From contig PTFA01000009.1 in NCBI GenBank assembly GCA_003342895.1, forward strand, positions 9,587,515-9,651,514: a DNA stretch of 64,000 nucleotides, written 5' to 3'. Position 1 is the first letter of the stretch. Each line of letters opens with the position of its first letter. Shown piece after piece: positions 1 through 14,085 of this stretch. Below the pieces are notes generated by a model. The model was not told the origin of the DNA. It saw only the letters and a list, made by a program, of their open reading frames with translations, and searched no databases. Made by a program: the position numbers and the translations under genes. Origin of the DNA: Casuarius casuarius (lineage: Eukaryota; Chordata; Aves; Casuariiformes; Casuariidae).

Positions 1-780
1 CCGTCCCGCCCTGCAGGCGGCGCCCGGGCTCCGCGGCAGCGGTGCCGGCGGGGGATGGCGGTCGCGTGCTCCGGCGCCGGTGTCTCTGAATGCGTCTCTG
101 CCCCCGCACCGGGCCGGCAGGGGCTCTCCCTTCTGCAGTCCCCGCCTCGTTTGAAGGGTTGTACCCGAAGCCCTGTCCCGTTCGCTAGCCGCCCGCGGGC
201 TGTCTCCGCGTCCAGCTGCGCAGCGTCGAAGGGGTGGTGGGGAGGATCGGGAAGGGCAGGCACAAAAGCACAGGGAGCAGGTCCACCGCCGGGGCACACA
301 ACGGGAAAGGCGCCGGAGGAAGAGGCGAGGTGTTGGCACCGGTGTCCTACAGCTAAAAAGGGCCTTTAGTGACAAGCAGCGGCTGCGGGTGCGCTTGGCG
401 CAGCCCTGGAGACGCCAAGAGGGACCAGCGCCTCCGTCGGCTCCGGGAGCTGCTAGGAGGCACCTCTGAAAGCCCCTCAGCCCGGCTGCCTTGCCTGCAC
501 TACGGCTGTATTCGCGGCTAGAGAAGGAGCCTCTTACTCCTCCCTGAAGCCCCTTAGAGGAAGGTGGTGGCATTCAGCCCCCGTGCTCTATTCCTGGCTG
601 TAGGAAACCTCCTCAGACCCCGCCTCCGCTCTGCTGTGAAGAGTGGTCCTGGAAGACGCACGACGCCGAGCCCCCGTTGCTGCTCACACCTCCCCTGCTG
701 GCTGCCCAGCGATGGAAGGACGTCTCGGCAGACCTGCTAGGCCCTTTCCCCGTCCTCAGCAAGAGCAGGCCTCAGACGCT
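1..780. other. CpG-rich block at window edge, no recognised gene
   Basis: The first roughly 780 bases are GC-rich with many CpGs, unlike the AT-richer DNA that follows, so this looks like the flank of a CpG island or promoter centred at or beyond the left edge. The open frames here (for example + strand 55-369 and 677-865) resemble no family I recognise and probably reflect high GC. An AATAAA at 806-811 could end a + strand transcript, but nothing else supports one. In mammals NABP1 lies downstream of MYO1B in the same orientation, so its promoter would be expected on this side. I could not find NABP1 coding sequence here, so that link is inference only. Confidence 0.45.
199..275 (+). repeat. 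77-bp exact direct duplication, copy 1
   Basis: These 77 bases recur without a mismatch, in the same orientation, at 3294-3370. This copy sits in GC-rich, CpG-rich sequence that matches its own composition, so it is probably the source. Both copies are preceded by a CTAG. Here an extra GC-rich stretch of about 11 bases separates CTAG from the shared block. No coding or known repeat family was recognised in it. Confidence 0.9.
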
Positions 781-3700
781 CGTCAGAGCGCTCAGAGAAC
801 GAGCTAATAAAAAACATTGCTCCCACCTCAGCACACTACTCAAAAGTAAGCAAGTTGATAAGTGACTTGGTCCGAAATTTGTCCAACATTCATGGAGACA
901 AGCTATGGGACTGGAAGTCAGGGCCTGGCACTCTCTCCCCCTCCCTTCAGTGACTTCCCATTTGACTGACAGCTATTGAGTCCAAGGTTTTCATAATCAC
1001 ACACTGATTTCACCAAGCACCATTTTGGAGGCTCCAAGCCAAAATCCAAGTACTTGGTTTTCATAAATCCCACTTTCGTGCTGGGATTTGTAGAGCAGAC
1101 TGCTGTGTTATCTGAGCTTGCAGCAGGGTGTAGTTCCCTGGGTTCCCTCGACTTGGCACTGTCGCCACCGCACAGCTCCTCCCTTGGCTCCTGAGGACGT
1201 TTGGAGGATCTCCCTGCTAAGTGTGCAGGAGTCAGTCACTTAAAGGCCAGGCCAAGTGTCTGCAGCACTAGCCAAGGAAGAAAAAGCTTCCCAGCATCCG
1301 GAAGGGAGGTGGCGGGAAGGAGCCTCCTGAAGGAAGAAATACGAAGATCAACACCTCCAGCCAGGAAAGGGATGTGGGCGCTTGCGAGGCTGGGCCTGCT
1401 CACTGCTCCAGCTCTTCCCAGCCGCGCCTCCCCCTTCCAGCAGACTTTCCAGCACAGAAAAGGAAAAGCTTGCCTCTCTATGCAGCTGGCCTTCCCTAGC
1501 TCTGAGGAGCCCGGCCTGACTTGCCACTTACCACAACGGTGAGCAGCATCAGCTCTCATTCTTCTTTCTTCCTCCCTCTTTCCAAACGGGCTATAGCTGC
1601 AAAGCCTCCGAGTCGCCAACCTGCCAGAGGAATCCTCCCAGTCCCTGGGCAACCAGCCTGCCAAAGCCTGCATAGTCCCTTTTGTCTCCCACACCACTCT
1701 TGTTTATTGCCTTCAGGCCTGAGATTCTTGGCAGGTGAAGCCTGGTGATGCCAGCTGCAAAAGTATGTTTGCAGACCAGCCCATTATCTCTTTCCATCCT
1801 TCATCTCCTTTGGCACCTACTGAGACACTCACAAGCTGCCCAAGGGGTGTTGCTGTGGCTTATTGCCATGCATCAGTTCCCTCTGACCGCTTGCAGTCTC
1901 ATTTTATATCCCTCACACAGTCTAAATTCTCATTTACATGAACAGATGTTTCTGGCACACAAGGAGTGCTGGGCTCGGGCTTCTTCTTGGTGTCTGAACA
2001 ATCTTGGTTAATCAAGTGAACGTCCATAGAGTTTTCTGTTTCATGTTCATCTCATCCTGCTGAATTTCCAGGAGACCTCTTACTAGTCCACAATCAGCTT
2101 CGCTAACGTATTCTCTTTGAACGAGAGGCTAAGGGCAAGACCTAATGGCAAAAAGCTGTGGGGATCACATCAGCCTCTGAACACCAGGAATGTGAGGTCC
2201 CAGATCTCCTTATCTGCCAGAGGAAAAAGAAAAAAAAGAAACTGTAACCAGAGTATTTTAAACATCAATCCTTGAAACACAAGAAAAAAGAAAGGTAAAT
2301 GAAATACAGCACGTTACCAAGTACAATTTTCTAACTACCTGCAGCTTTTTTCTCCATTGGCAGCACTGCTGTTGCTGCCAGTAGGGAGCTAAGACCTTCT
2401 GTACCGCGGGCCGCCGCAGGCTGCAGCCATGCGCACCCCCCCCCCGTTCATAAAACATTCAGAGACAAGGCTTTGCGCTCGGCTGCTTTTGCTTCTGTTC
2501 CTTCAACTTTCCAGCTCCATTTAATACCAGTGCCTAAAATAACCTCACACAGGTTTGATTTTGCAGAAAAGGATCTAGGGCAACGACAGTAATTCAGTTC
2601 TTGAGGCGGCTTGGATTCTGTGTGCTTTTCATGGGATCTGCCCCATTTTTCCAACTGCTCAGACATCACACAGGCCAGAGATCAATTGCTTTTAAGTAGC
2701 TCATTGAATAGCACTTGGCAAGTACAGGCAAATAACATCTCTGAAAGAATGACAGCATTTGCCAATAGAGTAACATTCTTCACTGGCGATCTCTTGTTTA
2801 ATGGGTGTCTGTACCTGTTAAAAGCTAACCGCAGCTTTGTTTATTCCCTTGGGTAATAACTAGAAAGTGTGATGTAGCTCCAAGGTACTAGATGCCTGCA
2901 AAATTTTCACCAGTCTCGGCACCCGCATGGACTCACTGCTGCATTTCAGATGGATGAAAAACAGCGAGGGCTACAAGTAGCAGGTTCCTTTTCATCCCAG
3001 TGTTCTCTGTGAAAGGAAAAATCTGAATACAGGGGAAAACATGGAAAACTTCTGTTTAAGAGCTCTCTGTACCCATTGCTGGCAAGAAGATCCTGGTTAT
3101 CTCAGTATCTGCTAAGAAAAATAACTGTGGTGACCCTTTGCACTGTCTATAATGAGATGCTCAAGCAAAAATACTAACTTTAGTTATTCTTACTTCTTAT
3201 GCAGCTGTTTGTCCACCCCCACATTCATAGGGTGCTAAGCAATAACGTCTAATCATAGACTGGCCACAAAGTGTGGTGCCTATGAATCATCTAGCTGTCT
3301 CCGCGTCCAGCTGCGCAGCGTCGAAGGGGTGGTGGGGAGGATCGGGAAGGGCAGGCACAAAAGCACAGGGCAAAATACCTCTTTTTGTCTGGAAACTGAG
3401 GTATTTAAAGAAATCTCAAGGGCTCCATGCAAGCACAGAGGTCGTTCTACACATTGTAACTTACAGGATCATGGCTTAAGATATAAAACTATAGCTTGTT
3501 TTGGCTTCTAGAACTTCTCCATTAACAGGCGTTGTATTTTGGTACGTCTGTACCAGCAGGACCCACATTGCACTCCACAATGTTCACTCACATGGGAAAT
3601 CCCTGACCCAGAGATGTCATGCTGTCATCAGATCCATGACAGGCGGTCTGAGTTCATGTGGGCACCCAACGCCTTTCCCCAATTTTGGTGGGACTCCCCA

Positions 3701-6700
3701 TAGTCCTACCCAGATGAATCAGATCACAGGACCAGAGACTTCAGAAATGGTGAGATCACAGAGGAGTGGGAAATTTTTCTGAAGCATATATGCTCTAATG
3801 GCTGTCTTGTTAGCTCAGTCGTCTGCCATACTGAGTAACAGCTGGTATGTCAGTCCAGTGTTTAAACTGCCATAGTGCTGCCTGTCTGAGATTTGGCAAG
3901 AGAGCAGCCCCAGCAAAGCACAGACATGTTTGATTAATCCAAATATTCAGCCTAGCAGGCTGGTGATTTCCCAGCTATCAACTGCAGCACAGCCAGGATT
4001 TTCCTGCAAGAGAAGACCTAATCATTAGTGAAAAGAATATACAGGATGACACAGAAAGAAAAAAAAGCCTCTTTCAACTTTTGTTACATCTCAGGGCCTG
4101 CTTGCTCTTTTCTGGTCAAAGGTTGCTGTGCTCAGGGCAGACGGTTGGAGATTGGACTCTGTTCATATGCGTTAGCTTCTCACCAAGGTGAGTTACCTCA
4201 TGGAGAACACCATAGTATGCAATTGCAGTGCATCCAGGACCAAGGCAAGGTTAATTCCAGACTCCTCCTGGTTTTGGTAAAAATTGATGTCCAGCACAGG
4301 CTGGAAGTTAGCGCTGAAGCTAACTCACCCAGCAAGGTAAATCGGCTTGTGCTGACTTTGAAACAGGCATGGTTTTTCTGGGGTACCTGGTAGCTCTCTG
4401 GTACCTCCGCACTGCACAGTTCTTCATGAATTTATCAATCCTTCATTAAAGAAACCTTTAGACTGACGCGTGACCACACTGCCAGGTCCTGAGAACATCA
4501 CCATAAAGAGCAGCCTCACGGTAGGCCTCAACATTTTGTACCTCTGCAGACCAACTCCTACTGCTCACACACCCGATCTAACAAACCAGTAATTACTGCC
4601 TGATTTCTAATTACCCTAGTTTACAATATCAGTTGAACAAGTCAGTTCTACAAACACAGTTCTGATGCAAAAAAGGTACAAGAAAACTCAGAAGCTCAGC
4701 TTTCTTTTTATAATAGTACTGAGTACTCTACTAAAAAGTATTGGTGTAAGCTAAATATTTATACCACAGATTGCAGTACCTGAGGTGGAGGAATTGGAAG
4801 CAAAAGAGATTTCTGGTACATTTTTATGCCAATAAACTGAGAGCCAACAGCTAACAAGACAAAAATCTATTTCTATGCAGTCTAAGCACAGCAGAAAAAG
4901 ATGAGCTCAGATATCTTTCCTCACCTAACGTCCAGCACAAAAGAAATATTCATTCCTTTTGCTATCTTTAGAGCTTTTCCAGAAGTCACATGCTGTGCTG
5001 CAACCTGTGGGTTAGGAACGAGCTGAGAATAGAGATGCACAATAACGTTTGTATCATTGTAAGCAGAGCCAGCTCACGTTGGTTTATCCTGGGCTGTACA
5101 GGAGGGAGAATATTCACAAAGATACCTGCTCCCTCCCCTTCTTCACTTGGGCTTTCTGTCCTGTCACCTTCGAGCTATCACACGAGCCCTTTGGTCCCCA
5201 CGATACTTATGCATCTGACTGCACAGTGCTTTTTCTGGGTTTAGAGGAGGACTTACTGAATCATTTCTGAACCTGAATTTGTCTACCTTAGCCAAGTTTG
5301 CTGAAAACCTCCCAGAAATTACGTGTTCACTTGAGCAGATGGAGAGTTACTAGAAACACAAGATTCCATGAAATTATTCCTTACCGTTTCAACATTGTTT
5401 GTAGTCACTACTTCATGTTTTCCACTGCACTTTAGACAATATCTCTTCTGGTTATGTTATCACAGGGGGCTTCAAAGAGGTTCCTCACAAATGAGGATTT
5501 TACCTATAGGCTTCAGGAACATGTCTGTAACTTGAACTCCAATTCCTGTTTTGAAAGATACACTAAGCATCGGCCAAACCCCTATAGCTACGCACACACC
5601 TTCCTATCTGTCCGGACATGTGACAACTACATTTTCCTGAGGCATTCTGGTTGTAAGAAGGGAATCCTGGTCTAAGCATTTTCCCTTATGAAAATGTCTA
5701 TGTCTTTTCAGTTGTGTTTAGCCACCTAAGTGTTTCCAACTCTTATGAAAAGCAGAGCAAACCTCTGCTGAAGTCGCTGTGGTTATGATTCACAGGCTAA
5801 ACATAAGTGCCAGGAATCATATGTATCCAGCAAAATGGCTTTCTACAGCTGGCTTCCTGATTGCTAGGCTGCATTTTTTGTGTTTAAATAACTATGCTTC
5901 TGGCACAGGGTCCAAACACAGTTCTTTCTGAATGGGAGTTTCGGGAAATGGATCCTTTGCTTTTCTTTCCCTTTTCTAATTGTGAGCTTTGGTAGCTGAG
6001 CCATTGTTTCTTCTACATCTCTATCTCTCCTGTACCAAACTCCACATCTTTCCATGAAACAAAGAAGCTGGACAAATTTCCTTCTGGAGAGACATTGATG
6101 ACCGAACTGCTCCAGAAGAAAGAATTCTAGGAACATTTATTTGGTGGGCTAAGCAGAAAGGGACCATTGCCCAGACCACTTCTAGCACTTCGTGTGCATG
6201 CAGGATTTCCTCCACTAAATCTGCAGGCAGACATCAGTCGCAGGCAAAGCCCCTGTGGCCAGACAGGGGCTCTGTTTTCTTCCCAGGAGATAGGAACAGA
6301 GCAAGGTCGTTCCTCAGTGGGCAGCAGAGCAGCCCTGGCACAGGAGCACATGTGCCATCACATGACGTACGTGCTGCTTGTGGCACCTTTTGACAACATG
6401 CCTGAAACACAGCTGCACTTCCAGAGCTCAGTGAATCCTATACTTCCCACTTTCCTGTACTTCGAGAAGAAAACGCATTTGAAGCAGAAAGAATGGTTCA
6501 GTTTAGGTCTGCAACTACTGTAGCAGATAAAACTCAACGTGATGATTGCTTGCCCTTAGGAGCCAGAGCAAAGCACCCCTGTAGCACATGAATAGCTGCT
6601 ACATGTGCACTTTTTAAATAATTTAATTTCTTCAAGTGTCTTCAAAACACTGACCAGATGGAGTCATGGGAGACATTTGCTTCAGTCTTTGATCGAGCCT

Positions 6701-6930
6701 TATTCTTCTTTAGAAGTGATTTGCCAAATGAAACATATATTCAAAAGATTAAAAATAGAGTTTGTTTTTTGTTGTTGTATTTAGAAACACGGAAGCTTTG
6801 TGGTTCTAGGTGGTTTTCTGCAGTTAGGAAGGAAATGCAGGCTCCACAGGGAGCAAAATCCTTGAGCAGCTTAAAAAAACACCACCAAAACAAACCAGAA
6901 ACAACTGTTCTTGAGACCTGAAGAAGCAGC
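781..6930. other. Intergenic DNA without recognised genes
   Basis: Mixed-composition DNA. Open frames on both strands are short (at most about 120 codons), overlap each other and match no family I recognise. Apart from the second copy of the 77-bp duplication at 3294-3370, I see no RNA gene, recognisable transposon or long tandem repeat. Confidence 0.5.
3294..3370 (+). repeat. 77-bp exact direct duplication, copy 2
   Basis: Identical to 199-275 over all 77 bases but placed in AT-richer surroundings, so it looks like an inserted copy. It starts directly after CTA of a CTAG and stops at CACAGGG, after which the two loci share nothing. No poly(A) tail or obvious target-site duplication flanks it, so a LINE-mediated insertion is not suggested. 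A templated repair insertion or an assembly artefact are the alternatives. Confidence 0.9.
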
Positions 6931-7240
6931 CCTCAGAGGAGAGAGCCAGTTACCAGTCTGCAATCCAGCAGGGCCCACGCGGGACGCTCCGAAGTCGCAA
7001 GGTTCCCAGCGGCCGGGCTGGTCCTGCCGCAGCCCGCTTTCCCGCGGGCGCTCGTGCCACGGGCCTCCCGGCTCGGGGGGTGCTTCCTGCCCTCGCCGGC
7101 GGTCCCCGCCGAGGCGGTCCCCACATGCTCTTGTGCTGGGTGGGAGGACAGGGCCCCGCACTTCCCGCGGGAGAGCTGGACCTGCCGGTGCAGCCGTGGT
7201 GTGCTTTTCCCCGCTGTGGTGTAGCCCCAGCATCAGGCGA
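6931..7240. other. Isolated GC/CpG-rich patch upstream of TSSK6
   Basis: About 250-300 bases of strongly GC-rich, CpG-rich sequence bounded on both sides by AT-rich DNA, ending about 1.1 kb before the TSSK6 start codon. Long frames are open on both strands here (for example 6911-7405 + and 6871-7380 -), as expected when GC-rich sequence lacks stop codons. None resembles a known protein. It could be a distal promoter or enhancer, or a non-coding first exon of the kinase gene. Confidence 0.4.
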
Positions 7241-8040
7241 TCTCTGACTTGGCCCTGTCTGATAAGCAAAAAGCTGATGCAACTGTCCACACCTGCTGTC
7301 TGCTCACCTACATCAACTGATTTTTGTGGGTGCAAGTGCTCAAGTTTATCTGTACTTAAAATTTTTAAGCCATTAAACAAAAAAGCTCTCCATTCTCCAT
7401 GCTAGCAATATTACCTGTGCCCTGAGAACACAGCCAGGAAGTTCACAAAGGCCATTTAGGCTCTGCGGATGAGTTCAGGAGACAAGATCAAAACTAGAGA
7501 AGTACTGGTATTTATGACATTAGCAAGATTTTACCAAAAATACGCTGTATGTGCATAATTGAACTGTCACCTTAGAGCAACTATAACTGACTCAACATTT
7601 AAAGTCTGAACTACAGAAGCTCTCTGAAGTATCTCTGATCACAGTTCTTCTGCACAGACTCTAAATTATTATTTTGATAAAAACAGAGGGATTGCAATTC
7701 CAAGTTCAAGAAAGTAGAACAGTGTTCTTCCTGGAAGATACATTAAAAGTATCCCCTCGACACCACACAGACTCGGAAAGCCTAGCTAGAAAAATAGCTT
7801 CCTGCACCATCATAATCAAAAAATGAACATTTACAGACAGCCAGAGTGATTTGTGATTGGGGCCGACAGAAGTCACTCTTTTGCACCACTTTGTGTCATT
7901 CTGTTTTTAATAAAACTGCAGAAAATAGGTATCAGCCCTCCAGTGGCTTAGGCCTCCCCGAATGCTCACAGTTAACCTCCCTTTATCAGAAGAGCCCTGT
8001 TCTGAAAACTCAGGGGAAGGGAAGGGAAAGGTAAAAAACT
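7241..8040. other. Intergenic spacer, nothing recognised
   Basis: AT-richer DNA between the GC patch and the TSSK6 leader. I see no gene, repeat or RNA structure in it. Confidence 0.45.
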
Positions 8041-9133
<1,093 letters not shown>

Positions 9134-9549
9134 ACGAGGAAGCCCTCCCGGGAGCTCCTGGGAGAGTAATGTTTTGGTGCAACCAATACTGTAGAAGAAA
9201 AGCATGTTAGCAGTTTATCGAGTATTTTGAGCGGTGGGGGCCTGTATCTGGAGCCGACTGAACTTCAGGCAAGACCGTGTGCTGTCTTAGGAAGGTCAGA
9301 CCTGTTCGTGAAGGACCCAGGCGAGCCTGCTGCGAGTTAGGTTTCCAGGCATAGTGACTGTGTTGAGCTAATGGCTAGAGCAGGTAATGGGGCTGCTTAG
9401 AGCAAAAGCGACTTCCAGAGCGCAGGAGGGACCCGCAGGCCGTCAGACAGGTTTGAGCTTTATCGCAGAGCCCAGCGTCGCTGGTGCAGGGCGGTGAGGT
9501 GGGACGGACAGCAGGACAGCCCTTGTGCTGCAGACTCCCTCACGGACCC

Positions 9550-9555
9550 AATAAA
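9550..9555 (+). terminator. Polyadenylation signal AATAAA for TSSK6 (candidate)
   Basis: A canonical AATAAA on the coding strand 417 bases after the TSSK6 stop codon, followed within about 20 bases by a GT-containing stretch. It would give a 3' UTR of roughly 430-450 bases. No closer canonical signal was seen after the stop codon. Confidence 0.55.
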
Positions 9556-11829
9556 TGCTGAAATTCCCAGGTGGCTGCCCCTCTCTGCCGCTCCCTGCCC
9601 TCCCTCTGCCAGCCGAATGGGAGTCAGCGCACGCTCAGAGCAGCGCCAAGGACCGGGGAGGAGAAAAAAAGAGTCTTACCCAGGTCTCTGCTTGCCTACC
9701 GCCTTGTTTGTCACCAGCTTGTATCCGAGCCCAGGTGGAAGGGGGGCCTGGGGAGGGGGAAGTGGTCAAGCGATTCACAGCATTTGAAATCCCTGCCAAG
9801 AGATACTTGATGGCAAGGAAAGGCCACAGAGAGCACTGGAATGGGAAAGACATAAGGATGTAAAGGTAAAGGAGAGCTGCTTTGCTCTCGCAGGCCTTCC
9901 AGGTCCAACACACAAAGTTACCAATTACTCGGAATGCAACCCCAAAATATCTGCTACCGATCCCTACTGTCAAGCCCCACTTTCAGATGGTTATTTAAAG
10001 GTAGGAGCTGGTATCTGAAGTGTGCTTTCATGAGACATTTTAAAGTGCCTTTCGGTGGTTCCCGCCTAGCTCCCCCTGAAACTGAAGTCAAACAGAAAAT
10101 TTCCAGCTGGGTGGTCCCCTAGTCCGGGTGGTGGTAGTGCCGCGTGAGCTAACGCAGCACAGCGCTGGCAGCAGCTCCCACAGCCCGGCTGCGTTGCCAG
10201 TGAACAAATCAGTGTACGGGGGTCTGCTAGAAGAGAGGGAAACGTCTTTTGTAAAGCAAACGCTTCAGATCTATTAAAAGCAGCCGTTTAAGTAGAACAA
10301 GATGTGGCAGCAGCGCCAGCCCAAGGCTTTTTAGCATGCGGGCTACAGTGAATTTTGTCAGCCCCAGAATGAAGATTTATTTTGCCCTCATCCTTGCAGC
10401 TGCAAAATAAAACTTCATAACAGCAGCAAAGCCTAAAGGAGACAGAGTAAAGGCTAGGAAGGATGTCTTGGGGACATCCATGGCTGGGCAAACAGGCCTG
10501 GGAAAGATCAGGAGGGCGCTGGGCATGGAAAACAAAGAGTGAGAGAAGTCATCAGGATGCGGCAAGTGACGAGGCGGAGATTTCGGGGTGGTGAACTTTG
10601 CAGCACGGCTGGAAGTCTGCTTTTGCTCGGCCTCATCCCTCCCCAAGCCCCACCGTCCAGCAGGTGAGACCCCAGGCACAGCCCTGGCAAACCCCGGTTG
10701 CTTCTCAGCCCCATCGCCACCTCCCTCCAGCTCTCCCTTGCTCTCCCACGGTCCACGCCTGCCCTCCACGCTGCATATCGCAGCAGCCGCCCCGGCGCGC
10801 AGGGCGTGAGCACCCACCTCCACCGAGTCGCCTGATTACTGCCACAAGCCCGTCCCTCTGCGCCCTTCTCTTTGCGGTGTCTCTCCAACCGTGCCATGGT
10901 TTGAAGATGAGAACCGAATGGCAGTACCATCACCTAGTGCTGAACGGTGCCAAAGATCTGATTCGTAAAGCAAGTCTGAAGCCTGTTCTTTTGTGTTTTA
11001 TTTTACAGCTCACAAAAGGCTTCCAAATTAGTGGAAGCACCTTGGAAGTTGTTGGCTCTGTTTCAGTTCAATCACCATTTGCAGGAATTTGTAATTCTGT
11101 AAAAGGGAAAATCCTCCCAGCTGAAGAAGAATTGCATATCAGTGGAGGATATAAATCAGTTCAATGAGTTCCTGTTTGCTGTGATTAATCTCAGAATCCA
11201 GTGTTGTCATTAAAAACAAAACAACTGCTTGCTCTGTAGACGGAGCAGTAACTTTCTTTATGCAAGTCTTCTGCCGGATTAAGAGCACCAAAATGGCCAA
11301 GTCCAACACTGCGGGTCTCTCTTAGCAAATCAACGTCAGCTCGAGCCCCTCTCCCCCGCCACCTGGGAAGCAGAGACCCCTGCTCCCGCGCACACCCAGC
11401 ACGCAGAACTGCTCTGCTCACACACCTTTCAAGGCCGTGTACAAAGGTATTTTGATTAGGGGCAGTCACAGGACTTGGGAAAACACAGCAACACAATACA
11501 TAATCAAATAAAGATTAAAGTAAATAAATGCCCTGTATTTTGACAGAAGTCTTTTCAGCTGTTCAGAAACAAATATTTTACCTCAGAGTGGCCCTATTGG
11601 CCAAAAATCAGTTTTATATGTAGTAATATTGAATCCCAAATGCCAGTAGGGAGGTTGTCAGTAGATAAGCTATGCATATGAGAGCCTCTCTAGCAACACA
11701 GAACAGTAAATACGAGTTCTTACCCTATTGCTTTAGGCCACGAAAGTCACATTTATAAACAACAAATAACGTCTCTAGGCCTGAGACTTTTGTCTCTGGG
11801 GCTTACAGATGTTTGCTCTTTCAACTGCA

Positions 11830-11873
11830 GATGAAGATTGATCATGTCCAGGCATGATCCATCATGCTTCATC
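11830..11873. other. Imperfect hairpin of about 44 nt
   Basis: GATGAAG...GATCATG at 11830-11846 can fold back on CATGATC...CTTCATC at 11853-11873, leaving a loop of about 6 nt and a 3-5 nt bulge in the 3' arm. The stem is shorter than a typical pre-microRNA, so no RNA gene is claimed. Confidence 0.35.
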
Positions 11874-14047
11874 ATCTCTCCCCCACAACAGGAAGCGAAA
11901 ACATGCGAAATGGAAGGTGAAGAGGCAGAGTTATCCTCCAGCACTGGCAACCTCGCTCTGCCCTACGAGACCCCCGTGGTCTCCCTCTGTCCTGAGTCTC
12001 GCATAGCCTGAGTCTAATTTTTTTCATTATGTCCTAAGTGTAAAGAAATACTTTTTCACCTTCGCCTGGCCTGGGCCTGTTTCCTCCCTAGAAAGGCAGA
12101 TTTTTATCTTCCCTGGGAGGCGCGCCATCGGCCACAGGGCCGTCCCGGACCTCCGGAGCCCCAGGCTTCGAACGAGCACCAGCGCGAGGCATGAGCGGCT
12201 GCACCAACATCAACGTCCCCGTCAATCCCGCCGGAGCCATCCTCTAGTGCAACCTGCCCTCCTCCGGCTGTTGGGGACGCATCGGTGTAGTATCATCGGG
12301 AAACAAAGGGGCCTCTCTAATATCAGCACCAGATAAATAACTTGCAATGGGGGAGATCTGATCACCAGGCAAGATACCTCAGTAAATATTTTATTTAATC
12401 CTCCTTCCAGGACAAGAAGGAAAATATTCAAAGAAACGAGACGTCAGGTAACTCTGCACTATGCCCTGATTACCTCCTTTTTGCTTACTAAATGGTCTCT
12501 GAGTATTACCCCATCCCTAACCCTGTCACTGTCGGTTGTCACACACTACATCACCTCACTCGTTTATTCTGGTTTTCAGGCTTTTAAACCTGTTGTTGAA
12601 ATCAGTTAGAGTGTCAAAATGACACTCAGTGTTAGCAGGTGTTCAGTATTTTCTTGAGATGTTTTTTAAACATCTTGAAGCAATTTTACCCCATTTAATC
12701 TGAGAACAGTGTTAATCATCTCAAAGGCATCTTGCAGACTATAGCATAGTTTTCTTTCCTCCCAGTGCTCTTTTGTCTAAATTCAGCATCATCTTGCCTG
12801 AAATAGTCTTAATTTCACGCAAATGGAAGGGATGGAAATAATTCACTGCACATTGACATTAAATCTCCCTTTTCAGCCAGGCAAAATTTGGTTGCAAGAT
12901 TTTAGGTCACGGTTGATGTGCCTGATAAGCTCTAGGACTCCGCTGTTTGAAAGTCTACAGGTTACAAACGCTGGCGGTAAGTACTTTCATGAACTGTGGG
13001 AAAGTGCTGCTGGGTGACCGAACCCCTCACGCACCCGCGCACCACCTCCGGCGCGGGGCTGCCGTCTCTGCCGGCGGCAAGGTTGGGCTGCCCGAGCCGC
13101 GGCCGGCCCCTGCCTCCGCTGCCCGCGGCCGAGCCAGCACGGGCCCAGGGCCGGGTGTCCCTGCCTCGCCTGGCAGGCAGCTTTAAACAGGCAATTTGGC
13201 AAATAAATACACCTCGCTCTGCTTGAATGCGTTAACCTTTCCGTAGCTGCAGCCTTCCATGGAGCTACCTGGTGTCCTCGGCTCTCCCTTCGAACCCCGT
13301 GCCGTACCCCGTTACGGGGCTCCGCACTCTGCCGCCCGTCTCGAGGGCAATCACTCAACCCTCCTCCGGCTTAAGACCTCTTTCTGCTCTCCGTTCACGT
13401 CCCGCCGCTCTGCAGGGCTCCCCGCTCGCCCGCCTGTTGGACGCGGCAGGGAGGGTGGCAGGCAGCAAACGCCTCGAGCCTCCTGAGCCGTTGGATTATA
13501 TTAAGAGGCAAAAGCAAACAAGAGGCTCACGCCAGCAGAGACGAGCCACGGGGTCTCTGCAAGCGTAATTTTCCTTTCAGACAAGAAGTTTTCTGTGAAT
13601 AATATTTTCATTTTCACAGCACTTAGCAAACATTAATCCTCACGCTAGCACCAAGTAGTAAATATTATTCTGCCTGTGTCATGGTGAGGAGACTAAGTGG
13701 CTTACCTCGAGCCGAGAGATATTAATTTTACATTACAGTTTAAAGCTTCCCTGGCCCTCCAGCCTTCTGATCACATCATGACTCTGTCTTGAAATGATAA
13801 TAAATTCCACAATATTTGAAGGCCTGGAAAGGCATTTGAATTCCCTCTCCAACCGCTTCCAGCTCAATCTCACTTTATCTTATGAATCAATAAAGGGAAT
13901 ATACTGATAAAGCAGGTGGCTAGAGCTCCTCTTCTGTGCTGTGAATAAGGGATCAAATTTCTTACCTGCTTTTAGCACCCACTTTTAACAGCCCGGGAGG
14001 CGCCCACATCGCAGGGCATAGTGTGAACCCAGACAGGGCAATTCCCC

Positions 14048-14085
14048 TCCTTGGAGGTTCTCAGTGCCCAGCTAGACAGGGTCAT
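14048..14085 (+). mobile_element. CR1-like LINE remnant (3'-region fragment)
   Basis: The stretch from TCCTTGGAGGTTCTCAG onwards, followed by CCCAGCTAGACAGGGTC, resembles the CR1 LINE 3'-region motif (TTGGAGGT-TTCAAG, then CCAGCTGGACA), the commonest interspersed repeat of birds and other sauropsids. Only about 35-40 bases are recognisable, and the terminal ATTCTATG-type repeats are missing. This is a judgement by eye against a remembered consensus. Confidence 0.4.

Noticed and set aside
10598..11167. 189-codon frame, + strand, with a TTTTACAG acceptor-like site inside
   Set aside because: No recognisable domain, no matching donor structure, and an equally long frame on the other strand over the GC-rich part.
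12120..12250. tRNA-like TTCGAA within a GC-rich stretch
   Set aside because: No A/B box spacing, acceptor stem or cloverleaf could be made.
13800..13870. Possible CR1 end (CTCTCCAACC)
   Set aside because: Only a few bases resemble CR1 and neighbouring sequence does not continue the match.
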